60,513 nucleotides of DNA. It comes from Desulfovibrionaceae bacterium (GTDB lineage: Bacteria; Desulfobacterota; Desulfovibrionia; Desulfovibrionales; Desulfovibrionaceae). Shown piece by piece: positions 1 through 9,936 of the stretch (positions are counted from its first letter, which is position 1; each line of letters begins with the position of its first letter). A model generated the notes under the pieces. That model saw only the letters and a list, made by a program, of their open reading frames with translations. It did not search any database and had not been told where the DNA came from. The position numbers and the translations under genes were made by a program. Location of the stretch: positions 1-60,513 of the forward strand of contig WSYE01000006.1 of the NCBI GenBank assembly GCA_009773665.1, written 5' to 3'.

Positions 1-12
1 TCTTTCGAAGTC

Positions 13-18
13 CGTCAA
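13..18 (-). promoter_or_regulatory. partial promoter (-35 only), reading off the left edge
   Basis: Reading leftward on the minus strand there is a TTGACG hexamer with only 12 bases left before the window ends, so its -10 element would lie outside. It is counted only because two complete promoters of the same type (61-89 and 247-275) precede it in tandem. Weak on its own. Confidence 0.25.
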
Positions 19-60
19 CTTTTCCCGCCGTCGAAGCAACGCTTCGTCAGCGGGAGGGGA

Positions 61-89
61 CTTCTACGTGCGCGCCCCGTTTCCGTCAA
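61..89 (-). promoter_or_regulatory. sigma70-like promoter reading left (TTGACG-N17-TAGAAG)
   Basis: On the minus strand TTGACG (84-89), a spacer of exactly 17 bases and TAGAAG (61-66) form a near-consensus promoter. No coding sequence lies between it and the window edge, so it must drive a gene beyond position 1. Tandem strong promoters with untranslated DNA below them are typical of rRNA or tRNA operons; that target is inference. Confidence 0.45.
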
Positions 90-246
90 CAACTTTTTTT
101 CATCGTCGCCGACTTTCCGTTCCCACCGCATCGCAGCGAGTCCGTCCGGAGCACCCACCAGAGTGCTGCCTCGTCTCCAAGATCAGTTGTAAAAGAGCTT
201 TCCGTCCCCGCCCGCAGCAACTCGCGTCCCCGCAGGCAGAAGGGGG

Positions 247-275
247 CTTTTAGAGACATGACGGGGAAAGGTCAA
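247..275 (-). promoter_or_regulatory. sigma70-like promoter reading left (TTGACC-N17-TAAAAG)
   Basis: On the minus strand TTGACC (270-275) and TAAAAG (247-252) are separated by exactly 17 bases. The site begins about 20 bases after the cooA stop codon, so it starts a new transcription unit rather than serving coo. The whole interval 1-295 carries no convincing coding sequence; it holds this and two further promoter-like sites. Confidence 0.45.
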
Positions 276-295
276 CGACTATTTCAAAAATCCGG

Positions 296-1003
296 TCACT
301 TTTCTTTCGGTCCAGACCTGGAATGACCCGGCGGACAGTGTCGGATATTGCTCCAGGCCTCGGGCGGATGGGCCAGCCTCGCCGGGTCGGGGATGTACAC
401 GCCCCCTTTGCCGCGAAGCTCCAGCATGCCCTCGCGCGACAGGCTGTTCATGAGCGATGACATGGTCTGGCGCGTGGTGCCGAGCACAGCGGCAAGCTGC
501 TCCGTGGTCAGGTTCCACTCCAACAGCACGCCGCCCTCTGGCATCTCGCGCCCCCGCCCGGCCTCCTCGGCCAGCATCTCCAGGAGGCGCTTGCCCACCT
601 TCTTGAAGGCCAGACTGTCGATGATGGTCAGCGCCCGGCCCAGAAGCGACCCGAGCACCCGGATCATGGTGGTGTACAGGCCTGGGAACTCCTCCATGCG
701 GCGGCGGAACACGTCGGAGGGGGCCACCAGGAGCTCCACGTCCTCCACGGCCTGCACGAAAGCTCTGGTGTGCGTGCTGTACACGTCCCCAGGCCCCAGC
801 ACCGCCAGACAGAACTCTTTGTCCTCATAGGACAGATAGACCCGCACCCGCCCGCTCTTCACGATAAAGACCAGGTCCTCCTCGGACAGCGGCTCGAACA
901 CCACGGCCTTACGCGTGAACCGGCGCGACCTGAGGACATCGCGCAGCGGCTTGTAGCGGGGCTTATCCAGTTCTTCCAGCAGATCGACGGATGAAACCTT
1001 CAT
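296..1003 (-). CDS. cooA: CooA-type CO-sensing CRP/FNR family transcription activator
   Basis: 235-residue CRP/FNR family protein: cyclic-nucleotide-binding-type beta barrel (about 25-105), long dimerisation helix (about 110-140) and a winged helix-turn-helix (about 160-200) with the RQT signature of CooA recognition helices (TTRQTMSSLMNSL). The haem-ligand region reads GDVYSTHTRA: His78 aligns with the proximal haem ligand His77 of Rhodospirillum rubrum CooA, while Ser76 replaces the redox-switching Cys75. Known family role: binding CO at haem and activating CO oxidation genes. It follows cooC by 40 bases and probably belongs to the same transcript, so it would autoregulate through the palindrome at 3784-3801. 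The ATG at 1003 is preferred over an upstream in-frame start, which would add a low-complexity Arg/Ser extension absent from the family. Confidence 0.85.
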   Translation of the reverse strand: MKVSSVDLLEELDKPRYKPLRDVLRSRRFTRKAVVFEPLSEEDLVFIVKSGRVRVYLSYEDKEFCLAVLGPGDVYSTHTRAFVQAVEDVELLVAPSDVFRRRMEEFPGLYTTMIRVLGSLLGRALTIIDSLAFKKVGKRLLEMLAEEAGRGREMPEGGVLLEWNLTTEQLAAVLGTTRQTMSSLMNSLSREGMLELRGKGGVYIPDPARLAHPPEAWSNIRHCPPGHSRSGPKEK

Positions 1004-1043
1004 GGAGCCCTTCCCGGATGGTTGTTGCGACGCGGCGCGCCGG

Positions 1044-1823
1044 TCAGGGGGAGAGCGCGTCCAGGATCGCCCCGCACGCGGACGCGATCCCCGGAGCCTC
1101 GTCCAGGCCCAGCACCGAGCCGTCCGTGAGCTGGCGCTCGCATAACCCCGCAAGCGGGGGAATCACGGCTGCCAGCTTGGGCAGGCCCGGCAGATCGGGC
1201 AGTTCCGGACGCGCTGACGCACAGCGATTCAGGGCCAGGACCCGGCGCGAAAGCCCCAGGCCTTCGGCCAGCCTGCCCACTTCGGCGGCGGTGCGCAGCG
1301 AGCGCAGGCTTGGCTCCGAGACAACCACCAGCCCGTCCACGTGCTCAACGGTGCCGCGTCCCAGGTGCTCCACGCCAGCCTCCAGGTCCACCAGAACGGC
1401 CTCCCGGCAGCCTAGAACCATATGCGAGAGCACGGCCTTGAGCAAGGCGTTGGCCGCGCAGGCGCACCCTCCTCCCGCCGCGTCCACCGCGCCCATCACC
1501 AGCAGGCGGCGCTCGCCGTACCCCGGCGGGCGCGGCAGACGCACGCTGAGTTCCCCCGGCAGGTCGTCCACCAGGGGAGTCAGCGACATGAGCCCGGACC
1601 CGATGCGGCTGCGCACAAGATCTTCGCGCGTGGCCAGCGGCTGGGGGATGTCCCCGGGAGCGAGCCCGCAGGCCGCTCCCAGGGACAACGACGTGTCCGC
1701 GTCCACCAGCCAGACGTCATAGCCCCGGCTGGCCAGATGGTCGCCAAGCCACGCGGTGAGCGAGGTCTTGCCGACCCCGCCCTTGCCCGCCACGGCCAGC
1801 TTCAGGCCTGCATGCGGCGTCAC
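1044..1823 (-). CDS. cooC: CooC, nickel-insertion ATPase for CO dehydrogenase
   Basis: 259-residue MinD/ParA-like (SIMIBI) ATPase. The deviant Walker A motif GKGGVGKTS is at residues 13-21 and a CXC motif (GGCACAAN) at about 120-122; CooC proteins dimerise and bind metal through this CXC. Family role: ATP-dependent maturation of the Ni-Fe-S C-cluster of CooS in the cytoplasm. It starts at a GTG that overlaps the cooS TGA (GTGA), indicating translational coupling to the enzyme it matures. The order cooS-cooC-cooA matches what I recall for Desulfovibrio vulgaris. Confidence 0.9.
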   Translation of the reverse strand: MTPHAGLKLAVAGKGGVGKTSLTAWLGDHLASRGYDVWLVDADTSLSLGAACGLAPGDIPQPLATREDLVRSRIGSGLMSLTPLVDDLPGELSVRLPRPPGYGERRLLVMGAVDAAGGGCACAANALLKAVLSHMVLGCREAVLVDLEAGVEHLGRGTVEHVDGLVVVSEPSLRSLRTAAEVGRLAEGLGLSRRVLALNRCASARPELPDLPGLPKLAAVIPPLAGLCERQLTDGSVLGLDEAPGIASACGAILDALSP

Positions 1824-3709
1824 GCGGACAGCCCCAGGCCGATGCGCTTGGCCACGATGTGAGCGTCCAGGAGTTCGGCGGCCTTGAAGGGATCAGGCTC
1901 TACCAGGAAACAGGCTCCGAACAGGTCGGTCATCCCCTTGGTGGCCAGTTCCGTGACGGTCTTGCTGCCCAGGATGTTGGGCGGCAGGCCCAGGTGGGTC
2001 TGGATGCCGCTGGCCACGGCATACAGGCCGATGGCGGCTGCCTTTTCCGCGTACCACTCCGGGGCGCTGGCCACCACGGGCAGTTGGCAGATGTCCACGC
2101 CCAGGGCGTTTGCCACCAGCGCCGCCAGTTGCAGAATGCGCGAGTTGTCCACGCAGCTGCCCACGTGCAGCACCGGCGGGATTCCGAGCGCACGGCAGAC
2201 CGTGGAGAGGCCCGGCCCGGCCATGTCCGCCGCGTCCGGCATCAGAAGTCCCGCCTTGCCCATGGCCACGGTGGCGCAGCCGGTGACCACCACCAGCACG
2301 TCACGTTTGATGAGCTCCCTGGCCAGGTTCACGTGCACGTGGTCGTGCTTGAGCTTGGGGTTGTTGCAGCCAACGATGCCCGCCAGCCCGCGCACCGCAC
2401 CAGACTTCACGGCGTCCAGCAGCGGGTCCAGGCTGCCGCCCAGGGCATCGAGTATGGCCTCGTTGGAGAAGCCGGTCATGATCTCCACGGGCGCAACCGG
2501 AATGTGCACGCGGGTCTGGTCGCGCCGGGTGAAGGCGTCCACGGCCAGGGCCACCACGTCCATGGCCTGCTTTTTGGCCGTGGCCGGATGGAAGGGAACG
2601 TGCAGGCCGCCAGGGAATTTGGCCTTGTCCGAGGTGCTCACGAACTGCGTATGGTAGCAGGCGGCCACGGTGGTGAGGCTCGGCATGATGCACTGATAGT
2701 CCGCCACCACCATTTCCACGGCCCCGGTCACCAGAGACAATTCGGTCATGAGGTGGTTTCCGGCCATGGGCACTCCCTGGCGCATGAGCAGTTCGTTGCC
2801 CGTGCAGCATAGTCCGGCCACGTTGATTCCGGTCGCTCCGGCCTCGCGTGCCTTTGCCAGCATCTCCGGGGAGCGCGCCGCCGCCAGGATCATCTCGGAC
2901 ACCACCGGGCTGTGGCCGTGCACCAGGATGTTCACCTGATCGGCCTTGAGCACGCCCAGGTTGGCGCTGGAGCGCACGGGTTTGGGCGTACCGAACAGGA
3001 TGTCCGAGAGCTCGGTGCCGATCATGGAGCCGCCCCATCCGTCGGCCAGGGCGGTGCGGGCCGCGTGCAGGCAGATGGAGGCTGGGTCGCAGTCCACGCC
3101 CATGTGGGTACGGTGGAGCATCTCCACGGGTTCGCGGTCCACGCCGCGCGGGGTCACGCCCAGAGCGTGCCACAGGTCCAGCCGGGCCTTGGGGGCGCGC
3201 ACGCAGAAGGACAGGGCTTCGCGCCGGAAGCCGTAGTCGCTGTACAGGCGGTCGGCCAGCTTTGCCGCCACGGCGGGAGCGTCGAGGCCGTCCGTTTCCA
3301 GACCCAACTCGCCGCAGATGCGCCTGAGTTTGGCTTCGTCACGCACCTGATAGTCCGGGGCCGTGCCCGCGCCCACTTCGGCCAGCACTTCCAGAAGGTC
3401 GCGCCCGTGGTCGGAGTGCGAGGCCGCGCCAGCCGCGATGAAGCGCCCGAAGTTGCGGGCCACGGTGAGATCCGCGTCCGCGCCGCACACGCCGTCCTTT
3501 TTCTTTGCGCCTTCGGCCACGATGCGACATGGCCCCATGACGCACTTCTGGCAGGTCAGACCCTGTTCGCAGAAGGTGCAGTGGTTCTTCTGTTTCTCCA
3601 GCCTGTCCCAGGCGGTCTCCACGCCGTCGGCGGCGGCCTTTTCCAGCATGATCCTGGCGTCGTCCCATTCTGACAGCTGAGCGATCTCGCGTTTGGCTTC
3701 CCTGGCCAT
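1820..3709 (-). CDS. cooS: anaerobic Ni-Fe-S carbon monoxide dehydrogenase, catalytic subunit
   Basis: 629 residues, the usual length for monofunctional CooS, which oxidises CO to CO2 with release of two electrons. The N-terminal cysteine set is visible: Cys44-X2-Cys47 (D-cluster) followed by Cys53-X2-Cys56-X4-Cys61-X13-Cys75 (B-cluster spacing). The CX2C D-cluster spacing matches the [2Fe-2S] type described for D. vulgaris CODH rather than the CX7C [4Fe-4S] type. Downstream HGHSP (a C-cluster His), GLCCTGNE, VGCNNPK, VTGCATVAMG and HVGSCVDNSR carry C-cluster ligands. It is first in the coo operon, which has no ferredoxin (cooF) or hydrogenase genes in this window, so the electron acceptor is encoded elsewhere. 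Start ATG at 3709 follows a G-rich ribosome-binding stretch. Confidence 0.95.
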   Translation of the reverse strand: MAREAKREIAQLSEWDDARIMLEKAAADGVETAWDRLEKQKNHCTFCEQGLTCQKCVMGPCRIVAEGAKKKDGVCGADADLTVARNFGRFIAAGAASHSDHGRDLLEVLAEVGAGTAPDYQVRDEAKLRRICGELGLETDGLDAPAVAAKLADRLYSDYGFRREALSFCVRAPKARLDLWHALGVTPRGVDREPVEMLHRTHMGVDCDPASICLHAARTALADGWGGSMIGTELSDILFGTPKPVRSSANLGVLKADQVNILVHGHSPVVSEMILAAARSPEMLAKAREAGATGINVAGLCCTGNELLMRQGVPMAGNHLMTELSLVTGAVEMVVADYQCIMPSLTTVAACYHTQFVSTSDKAKFPGGLHVPFHPATAKKQAMDVVALAVDAFTRRDQTRVHIPVAPVEIMTGFSNEAILDALGGSLDPLLDAVKSGAVRGLAGIVGCNNPKLKHDHVHVNLARELIKRDVLVVVTGCATVAMGKAGLLMPDAADMAGPGLSTVCRALGIPPVLHVGSCVDNSRILQLAALVANALGVDICQLPVVASAPEWYAEKAAAIGLYAVASGIQTHLGLPPNILGSKTVTELATKGMTDLFGACFLVEPDPFKAAELLDAHIVAKRIGLGLSA

Positions 3710-3783
3710 GCGTCCCCCCGATTTCGTAGGTTGCGCCCAAAGGGCGATGACGATCCCCTCCTAACCGGGCGGGATGATCGTGT

Positions 3784-3801
3784 CTGTCGGCATGCCGACA
3801 G
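3784..3801. promoter_or_regulatory. CooA operator (perfect 18-bp palindrome) upstream of cooS
   Basis: CTGTCGGCATGCCGACAG is a perfect inverted repeat. Its core TGTCG-N6-CGACA fits the TGTCA-N6-CGACA pattern known for R. rubrum CooA sites. It lies 76-91 bases upstream of the cooS ATG; a TAGGAG element near 3758-3763 on the minus strand would place the operator near -43, the class II position used by CooA. Adjacency to cooA makes the assignment strong, but binding is inferred. Confidence 0.75.
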
Positions 3802-3910
3802 CAAAGGGAGGGTATTTTCGGCAGGCTTGTCCGCACGAGAGGCCCACCTTGTTTTTCCTGGATTAAAAGATAATGATTCCACCGCTTGAATCGCTCGGAG
3901 ACACATACAG

Positions 3911-4309
3911 ATGAAAGACGTACCCATCATTCTTGTGGTCGATGACGAAAGCGTGAACCTCACTATCCTTTCCTGGATACTGGACGAAGCCGGATTCGAC
4001 GTCCTGACCGCGTCCAGCGGCCCCGAAGCCCGCGAGCTTGCGGCCAAGCGTCAGCCAACTCTTATCCTGCTGGACATCCTCATGCCCGGCGAGGACGGCT
4101 ACAGCGTGTGCCGCAGCCTGAAGCAGGCCGCCGCCACGCAAAACACCCCGGTCATTTTCATTTCCGGGTTGTCCGGAGAGGCTGACAAAGCCCGCGCCAT
4201 GACGCTCGGTGCGGCGGACTTCATCATGAAGCCCTTTTCCCGCCAGGAAATTCTGGAGCGGGTCCGCCTGCACGTCCCCTCCTCCATGGCGATGCCCCAT
4301 ACACCATAG
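3911..4309 (+). CDS. single-domain response regulator (receiver only)
   Basis: 132-residue CheY-like receiver with no output domain. Acidic pair Asp11/Asp12, phospho-acceptor Asp55 (LILLDILMPG), Ser85 at the Thr/Ser switch position and Lys107 (FIMKPFS) are all present, so it should be phosphorylated normally. GGAG sits ten bases before the ATG. A terminator follows at 4392-4411, separating it from the CheA operon downstream, but its position suggests it may accept phosphate from that CheA or act as a phosphate sink. It is divergent from cooS. Confidence 0.85.
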   Translation: MKDVPIILVVDDESVNLTILSWILDEAGFDVLTASSGPEARELAAKRQPTLILLDILMPGEDGYSVCRSLKQAAATQNTPVIFISGLSGEADKARAMTLGAADFIMKPFSRQEILERVRLHVPSSMAMPHTP

Positions 4310-4391
4310 AACCGTGAGACTATCCCTGTGGACGGGCTCACGTCTCTCAGGGACGCCGCAGCAACTCCGGCACGTCCGGCGAGTCGGAGCC

Positions 4392-4414
4392 CGGCGGGGC
4401 TCCCGCCGTTTATT
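4392..4414 (+). terminator. rho-independent terminator after the receiver gene
   Basis: CGGCGGG-GCT-CCCGCCG forms a 7-bp GC stem (4392-4408) followed by TTTATT. It lies about 80 bases after the receiver stop. The rest of 4310-4540 shows no gene; a GAGGGG ribosome-binding site precedes the STAS gene. Confidence 0.6.
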
Positions 4415-4540
4415 GCCCGCGATGTTGTCCTTTTGAGGACCTGGGTGTAAACGGTCACAGGCTGATTTTTCCTTTTCGCGTGCAACCGGCGACGGCCTGA
4501 GTTCTGACGGGACTCACCCTGCGCATCCAGAGGGGAATCC

Positions 4541-4897
4541 ATGGAATCCGACGAAGACACCCCGACTGGTTTCATCGAAGATGCCCTGTGCCTTGAAATG
4601 GAAGGAGAGCTGGACCACAGCGCTCTGGGCGAGTTCAAACCCACTCTGCTGGCCGTGCTGGAGGCCGACCGGAGCGCGACCCTGGACGTAAGCCGCGCTT
4701 GGGGCGCTGGAGCGGCCTTTGCCCAGTTCGTGTGCGCGGCGCACCGTTCCTTCGCCGCCCAGGGCAGGAGCCTTCGGGTCTCGGGACTCGGCTCGGATGC
4801 TGCCGAGAGCCTGGAAGCCATCGGCTTTGACGGCGAAACCGCCCGGCAATTCGGCTTCGACACCTTTCCCGCACCGCCGGGAGCACCCCGCCCATGA
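4541..4897 (+). CDS. STAS-domain protein (anti-anti-sigma-like), first gene of the CheA operon
   Basis: 118 residues with a STAS-like fold: an early strand containing LEMEGELDHSAL, a central LDVSRAWGAGAAFAQFV segment at the position where STAS proteins carry their regulatory Ser/Thr, and a C-terminal RVSGLGSDAAESLEAIGF. Such domains act as phosphorylation-controlled partner switches or as scaffolds in chemosensory systems. Its stop overlaps the cheA start by four bases (ATGA), so the two are translationally coupled. The early Asp/Glu-rich segment is not conserved in anything I recognise. Assigned by pattern, not alignment. Confidence 0.65.
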   Translation: MESDEDTPTGFIEDALCLEMEGELDHSALGEFKPTLLAVLEADRSATLDVSRAWGAGAAFAQFVCAAHRSFAAQGRSLRVSGLGSDAAESLEAIGFDGETARQFGFDTFPAPPGAPRP

Positions 4898-7164
4898 CCG
4901 CCCCCTTCCACAACGCCGACCTCTTTCAGGACGAACTGCGCGAACTGCTGGCCGAACTGGACGCGGCCCTCTTGGATATGGACGCAGATACTGGCGCAGC
5001 CCTTAGCACCGGCCTGGGTGCCGAGTCCCTGAACCGAATTTTCCGCGCGCTGCATACCATAAAGGGCGCGTGCGACATGGCGGGCTTCCATGACACCATG
5101 GCCCTGCTGCACGAGGTGGAGTCCCTGTGGGACCGGGCGCGCACGGGCAGCGCGCCCGTGGCCGGGCCGCTCGTGAACGTGACCTTCGCCGTGAAGGACT
5201 GGCTGGAGCCGCTGGCGGCCACGGCCCAGGAACCCAGGCCCGACGTGGCGCTGCTGGCGGCCATGTGCGCCCTGGCTGACCGTGACGAACCGATCAGACA
5301 GGACGAACAGGCAACGGACGCCCGCCCCCAGGCCGAGGCAGGGCCAGACATCCCGGAAGACGAGCAGCCCTGCGGCCCCATGAAGACCCTGCGGATTCAT
5401 TTCGCCCCCTCTGACCCAGGCCATCTGGCCAAGCTGGACCCTGCCGGGCTGCTGGCCGGGCTTCGCCAGCTGGGGCAGGCCAGCATCACCCTGGACGTAA
5501 GCGGCGTCCCCGCCCTGGAGGACCTGGACCCATCCGACTGTCATCTGCGCTGGGAAATAATCCTGGAAACTCGCCAAGGGCTAGACGCGGTGCGGGATGT
5601 GTTCCTGTTCCTGGATACCCCAGGCGACGCCGTGGTGGAGGAGCTTGGCGCGCTCTCGGAACGGGCCGCTGCTGGGACTGATGGGCAGGCTTCAGCTGAC
5701 GCCTCTGCCGGGCACAAACGTGCCGCAAGCGAAACCGGCGTCAAGGCTGTCTGGGAGACTCCTGAATCAGCTCACGCCGGATCTCTGTCCGAAGCACCAG
5801 CCTCGGAATCACCGCAGGAGGCCCAGGTGACTCCCGAACCGGGCCGGGTCGAATCCGGCCCCCTGCCCTCGCCGGGGACGCCCCAGCCCGGACAGGCCAC
5901 ACAGGCCGTCCCCGCCTCGAAACCCACCGCACCTGCTTCCCCAGAGGCCGCGCCCCGCCAGACCAGGCCCAAAGCCACGGAACCGGCTCAGAGCCTGCGG
6001 GTGGAAGCCGCCAAGCTGGATAATCTGGTGAATCTTGTGGGTGAGCTGGTGATCGCCCAGGCCCGCCTGACGCAGATCGCCTCGGAGCTTGCCCACGGTG
6101 AACTCACCGAGGTGTCCGAAGAAGTCGAGCGGCTGGCCGGAGAGTTGCGCGACAACACCCTGAGCATCCGCATGCTGCCCATCGGCACCACCTTCAGCCG
6201 TTTCAGGAGGCTGGTGCGCGATCTCTCCTCCGAGCTCGGCAAGCAGATCGAGCTTATGGCCGAGGGCGGCGAAACCGAACTGGATAAAACCGTCATCGAG
6301 CAACTGGGCGACCCCCTGGTACACCTACTGCGAAACTCCATCGACCATGGGATCGAAACGCCCGGTGAGCGCGCCGCCGTCGGCAAGCCCCCGCACGGCG
6401 CAATCCGCCTGAGCGCCAAACAGGCCGGAGGCTCGGTCCTCATCCGCATCGAGGACGACGGGCGCGGCCTGAATGCGGAGCGCATCCGGGCCAAAGCCGT
6501 GCTGCGAGGGCTCATCGCCCCGGAATGCCGCCTGACCGACCAGGAGGCCTACCAGCTGATCTTCTCCCCCGGCTTTTCCACGGCTGAGAAGGTCACCAGC
6601 GTATCGGGACGGGGCGTGGGCATGGACGTGGTCAAGCGGGCCATCGACACCCTGCGCGGCGTAATCGAGATCGACAGCCTGCCGGGACGGGGAACGGCCA
6701 TCACCATATCCCTGCCGCTCACCCTTGCAATCATCGACGGCCTGCTGGTGCGCTCCTCCAGAGAATTCTACATTATTCCCCTGTCCATGGTGGAGGAATG
6801 CGTGGAGCTCTCCGCAAAGGGAAACCTTTCCGGCCACGGGGGGTGCAGAAACCGCACCCTGAACGTCCGGGGCGAGATAATCCCCTTCATCCGGCTGCGC
6901 GAGACCTTCCATATCGGCGGTGAGCCCCCCCGCCTGGAACAGGTGGTCATCACCTGCCACGACGGAGGACGCACCGGGCTGGCGGTGGACGAAGTGATCG
7001 GCCAGCAGCAGACCGTCATCAAGGGCCTGGGACGGCTCATCGGACGGGTGGAAGGTTTTTCCGGGGCCACCATCAATGGAGACGGCTCCATGGCCCTCAT
7101 CCTGGACGTTGCGCAGCTGGTGGGCAGCGTGCAACGCCAATGCGACCAAACATGCACCCTGTGA
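4894..7164 (+). CDS. cheA: CheA-type hybrid-free chemotaxis histidine kinase
   Basis: 756 residues. N-terminal HPt domain with phosphoryl-acceptor His54 (RALHTIKGAC), a second alpha/beta domain (about 165-255, possibly a target-binding P2), a Pro/Ala/Glu-rich linker (about 260-365), the dimerisation segment (LDNLVNLVGELVIAQ), a HATPase domain with N box (LVHLLRNSIDHGIE) and G1 box (IEDDGRGLN), and a C-terminal CheW-like domain from about 610. No CheW, CheB, CheR or receptor gene is adjacent, unlike a canonical che operon. Phosphotransfer probably goes to the receiver proteins encoded downstream (8722-9936, 9933-11042) or upstream (3911-4309). Symbol is by domain architecture; this may be an alternative-function rather than motility CheA. 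Confidence 0.88.
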   Translation: MTAPFHNADLFQDELRELLAELDAALLDMDADTGAALSTGLGAESLNRIFRALHTIKGACDMAGFHDTMALLHEVESLWDRARTGSAPVAGPLVNVTFAVKDWLEPLAATAQEPRPDVALLAAMCALADRDEPIRQDEQATDARPQAEAGPDIPEDEQPCGPMKTLRIHFAPSDPGHLAKLDPAGLLAGLRQLGQASITLDVSGVPALEDLDPSDCHLRWEIILETRQGLDAVRDVFLFLDTPGDAVVEELGALSERAAAGTDGQASADASAGHKRAASETGVKAVWETPESAHAGSLSEAPASESPQEAQVTPEPGRVESGPLPSPGTPQPGQATQAVPASKPTAPASPEAAPRQTRPKATEPAQSLRVEAAKLDNLVNLVGELVIAQARLTQIASELAHGELTEVSEEVERLAGELRDNTLSIRMLPIGTTFSRFRRLVRDLSSELGKQIELMAEGGETELDKTVIEQLGDPLVHLLRNSIDHGIETPGERAAVGKPPHGAIRLSAKQAGGSVLIRIEDDGRGLNAERIRAKAVLRGLIAPECRLTDQEAYQLIFSPGFSTAEKVTSVSGRGVGMDVVKRAIDTLRGVIEIDSLPGRGTAITISLPLTLAIIDGLLVRSSREFYIIPLSMVEECVELSAKGNLSGHGGCRNRTLNVRGEIIPFIRLRETFHIGGEPPRLEQVVITCHDGGRTGLAVDEVIGQQQTVIKGLGRLIGRVEGFSGATINGDGSMALILDVAQLVGSVQRQCDQTCTL

Positions 7165-7172
7165 GTCCCACC

Positions 7173-8721
<1,549 letters not shown>

Positions 8722-8725
<4 letters not shown>

Positions 8726-9936
8726 AAAAGAGCATCCTGTTCGTGGACGACGATCGCCAATTGCTGACGGCCCTCAAGCGCATGCTCTGGAACAGGCGCG
8801 ATTCCTGGGACATGAGCTTCGTGGATTCCGGCGACGCCGCGCTGAAACTTCTGGCCGAACAGCACCATGACGTCATCGTGGCCGACATGCGCATGCCCGG
8901 CATGGACGGGCGGCTTCTGCTGCGCACGGTGCGCAAGCGCTACCCCTGGATGATGCGCCTGGTGCTCTCGGGCGACTCGGATCTGCTCCACATCATGCGT
9001 ACCGTCCCGGAATCGCATCAGTTTTTCACCAAGCCCGTGTCCGCGCAGCAGCTCGCCCAGGTGATCGAACGGGGCTGCCGCCTGCGCGACATGATCCTCT
9101 CCGACGAAATGCGGCGCGTCATTGGCCGGATCGACGCCCTGCCTGCCCTGCCCGACGTCTATACCCGGCTCACCCGGATGCTGGAGGACGAAAACGCGCC
9201 GGTGGAGGCGGTCACCGCCGTCATCGCCAAGGACGTGGCCCTGTCTGCGGACATCCTCAAGCTGGTGAACTCCTCGTTTTTCGGTCCGCGCATCCGCGTG
9301 CGCGGCCTGGACCAGGCAGTCACCCTGCTGGGCCTCGAGACCATCAAGGGGCTCGTCCTTGGCGTGCAACTGTTCTCGGTGTTCGACACCAAAAGAATCC
9401 CAGACTTTTCCTTCCCCAAACTTTGGGAGCACAGCCTGATCACAGGCAAGATGGCCCGGCGCATCGCCCAAATTGAGGGTTTGAGCCCCGAGGCCCAGGA
9501 CGACTGCTACATCGCCGGGATGCTCCACGACCTGGGGAAATTCGTTCTGGCCGACAAACTCCCCGACGAGTACCGCGCCCTGGTTACGCGCTCAAGGCGG
9601 GAAAACCTCGCCATTGTCGATGCGGAATGCAGCCAGCTCGGCGTGGGGCACGCCCAGGTCGGGGCGTATCTCCTGGGTCTGTGGGGCATATCCGACGCCG
9701 TCCTTGAGGCTGTGGCCTTCCACCACGCGCCCTCGGCTCTGGGCCTGACCGCCATGTCCACGGTCAGCGCAGTTCACGCCGCCAACGTGTTTGAACACCA
9801 ATTCGTGGTCATCAACCCCTCCTACGCCCCCCACGAGATGGACCAGGCCCATCTGGAACAGGCAGGGCTGACAGGCAGGCTCGAAATCTGGAAGAAGGTA
9901 TGCCTTGAGGCTTTGGAAAGCGGAGACGGCGTATGA
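8722..9936 (+). CDS. response regulator: receiver fused to HDOD domain
   Basis: 404 residues. Receiver (1-125) with DDD at 9-11, phospho-acceptor Asp55 (VIVADMRMPGMDG) and Lys104. The HDOD domain (about 135-340) starts with GRIDALPALPDVYTRL and includes AKDVALSADILKLVNSSFFG and an HD-like AGMLHDLGKF. HDOD proteins are usually non-catalytic signalling modules. The ATG (8722) overlaps the kinase TGA, so the kinase at 7173-8725 is its likely cognate partner. Longer in-frame starts upstream would run through the kinase gene and are shadows. Confidence 0.85.

Noticed and set aside
4310..4540. Possible riboswitch (c-di-GMP or other) ahead of the STAS gene
   Set aside because: I could not match any conserved riboswitch core; only a simple terminator for the upstream gene is supported.
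4099..5577. 492-codon minus-strand open frame opposite the STAS and cheA genes
   Set aside because: It is a GC-rich antisense shadow: Arg/Ser/Gly-heavy composition, no family motifs, and it overlaps two well-supported plus-strand genes.
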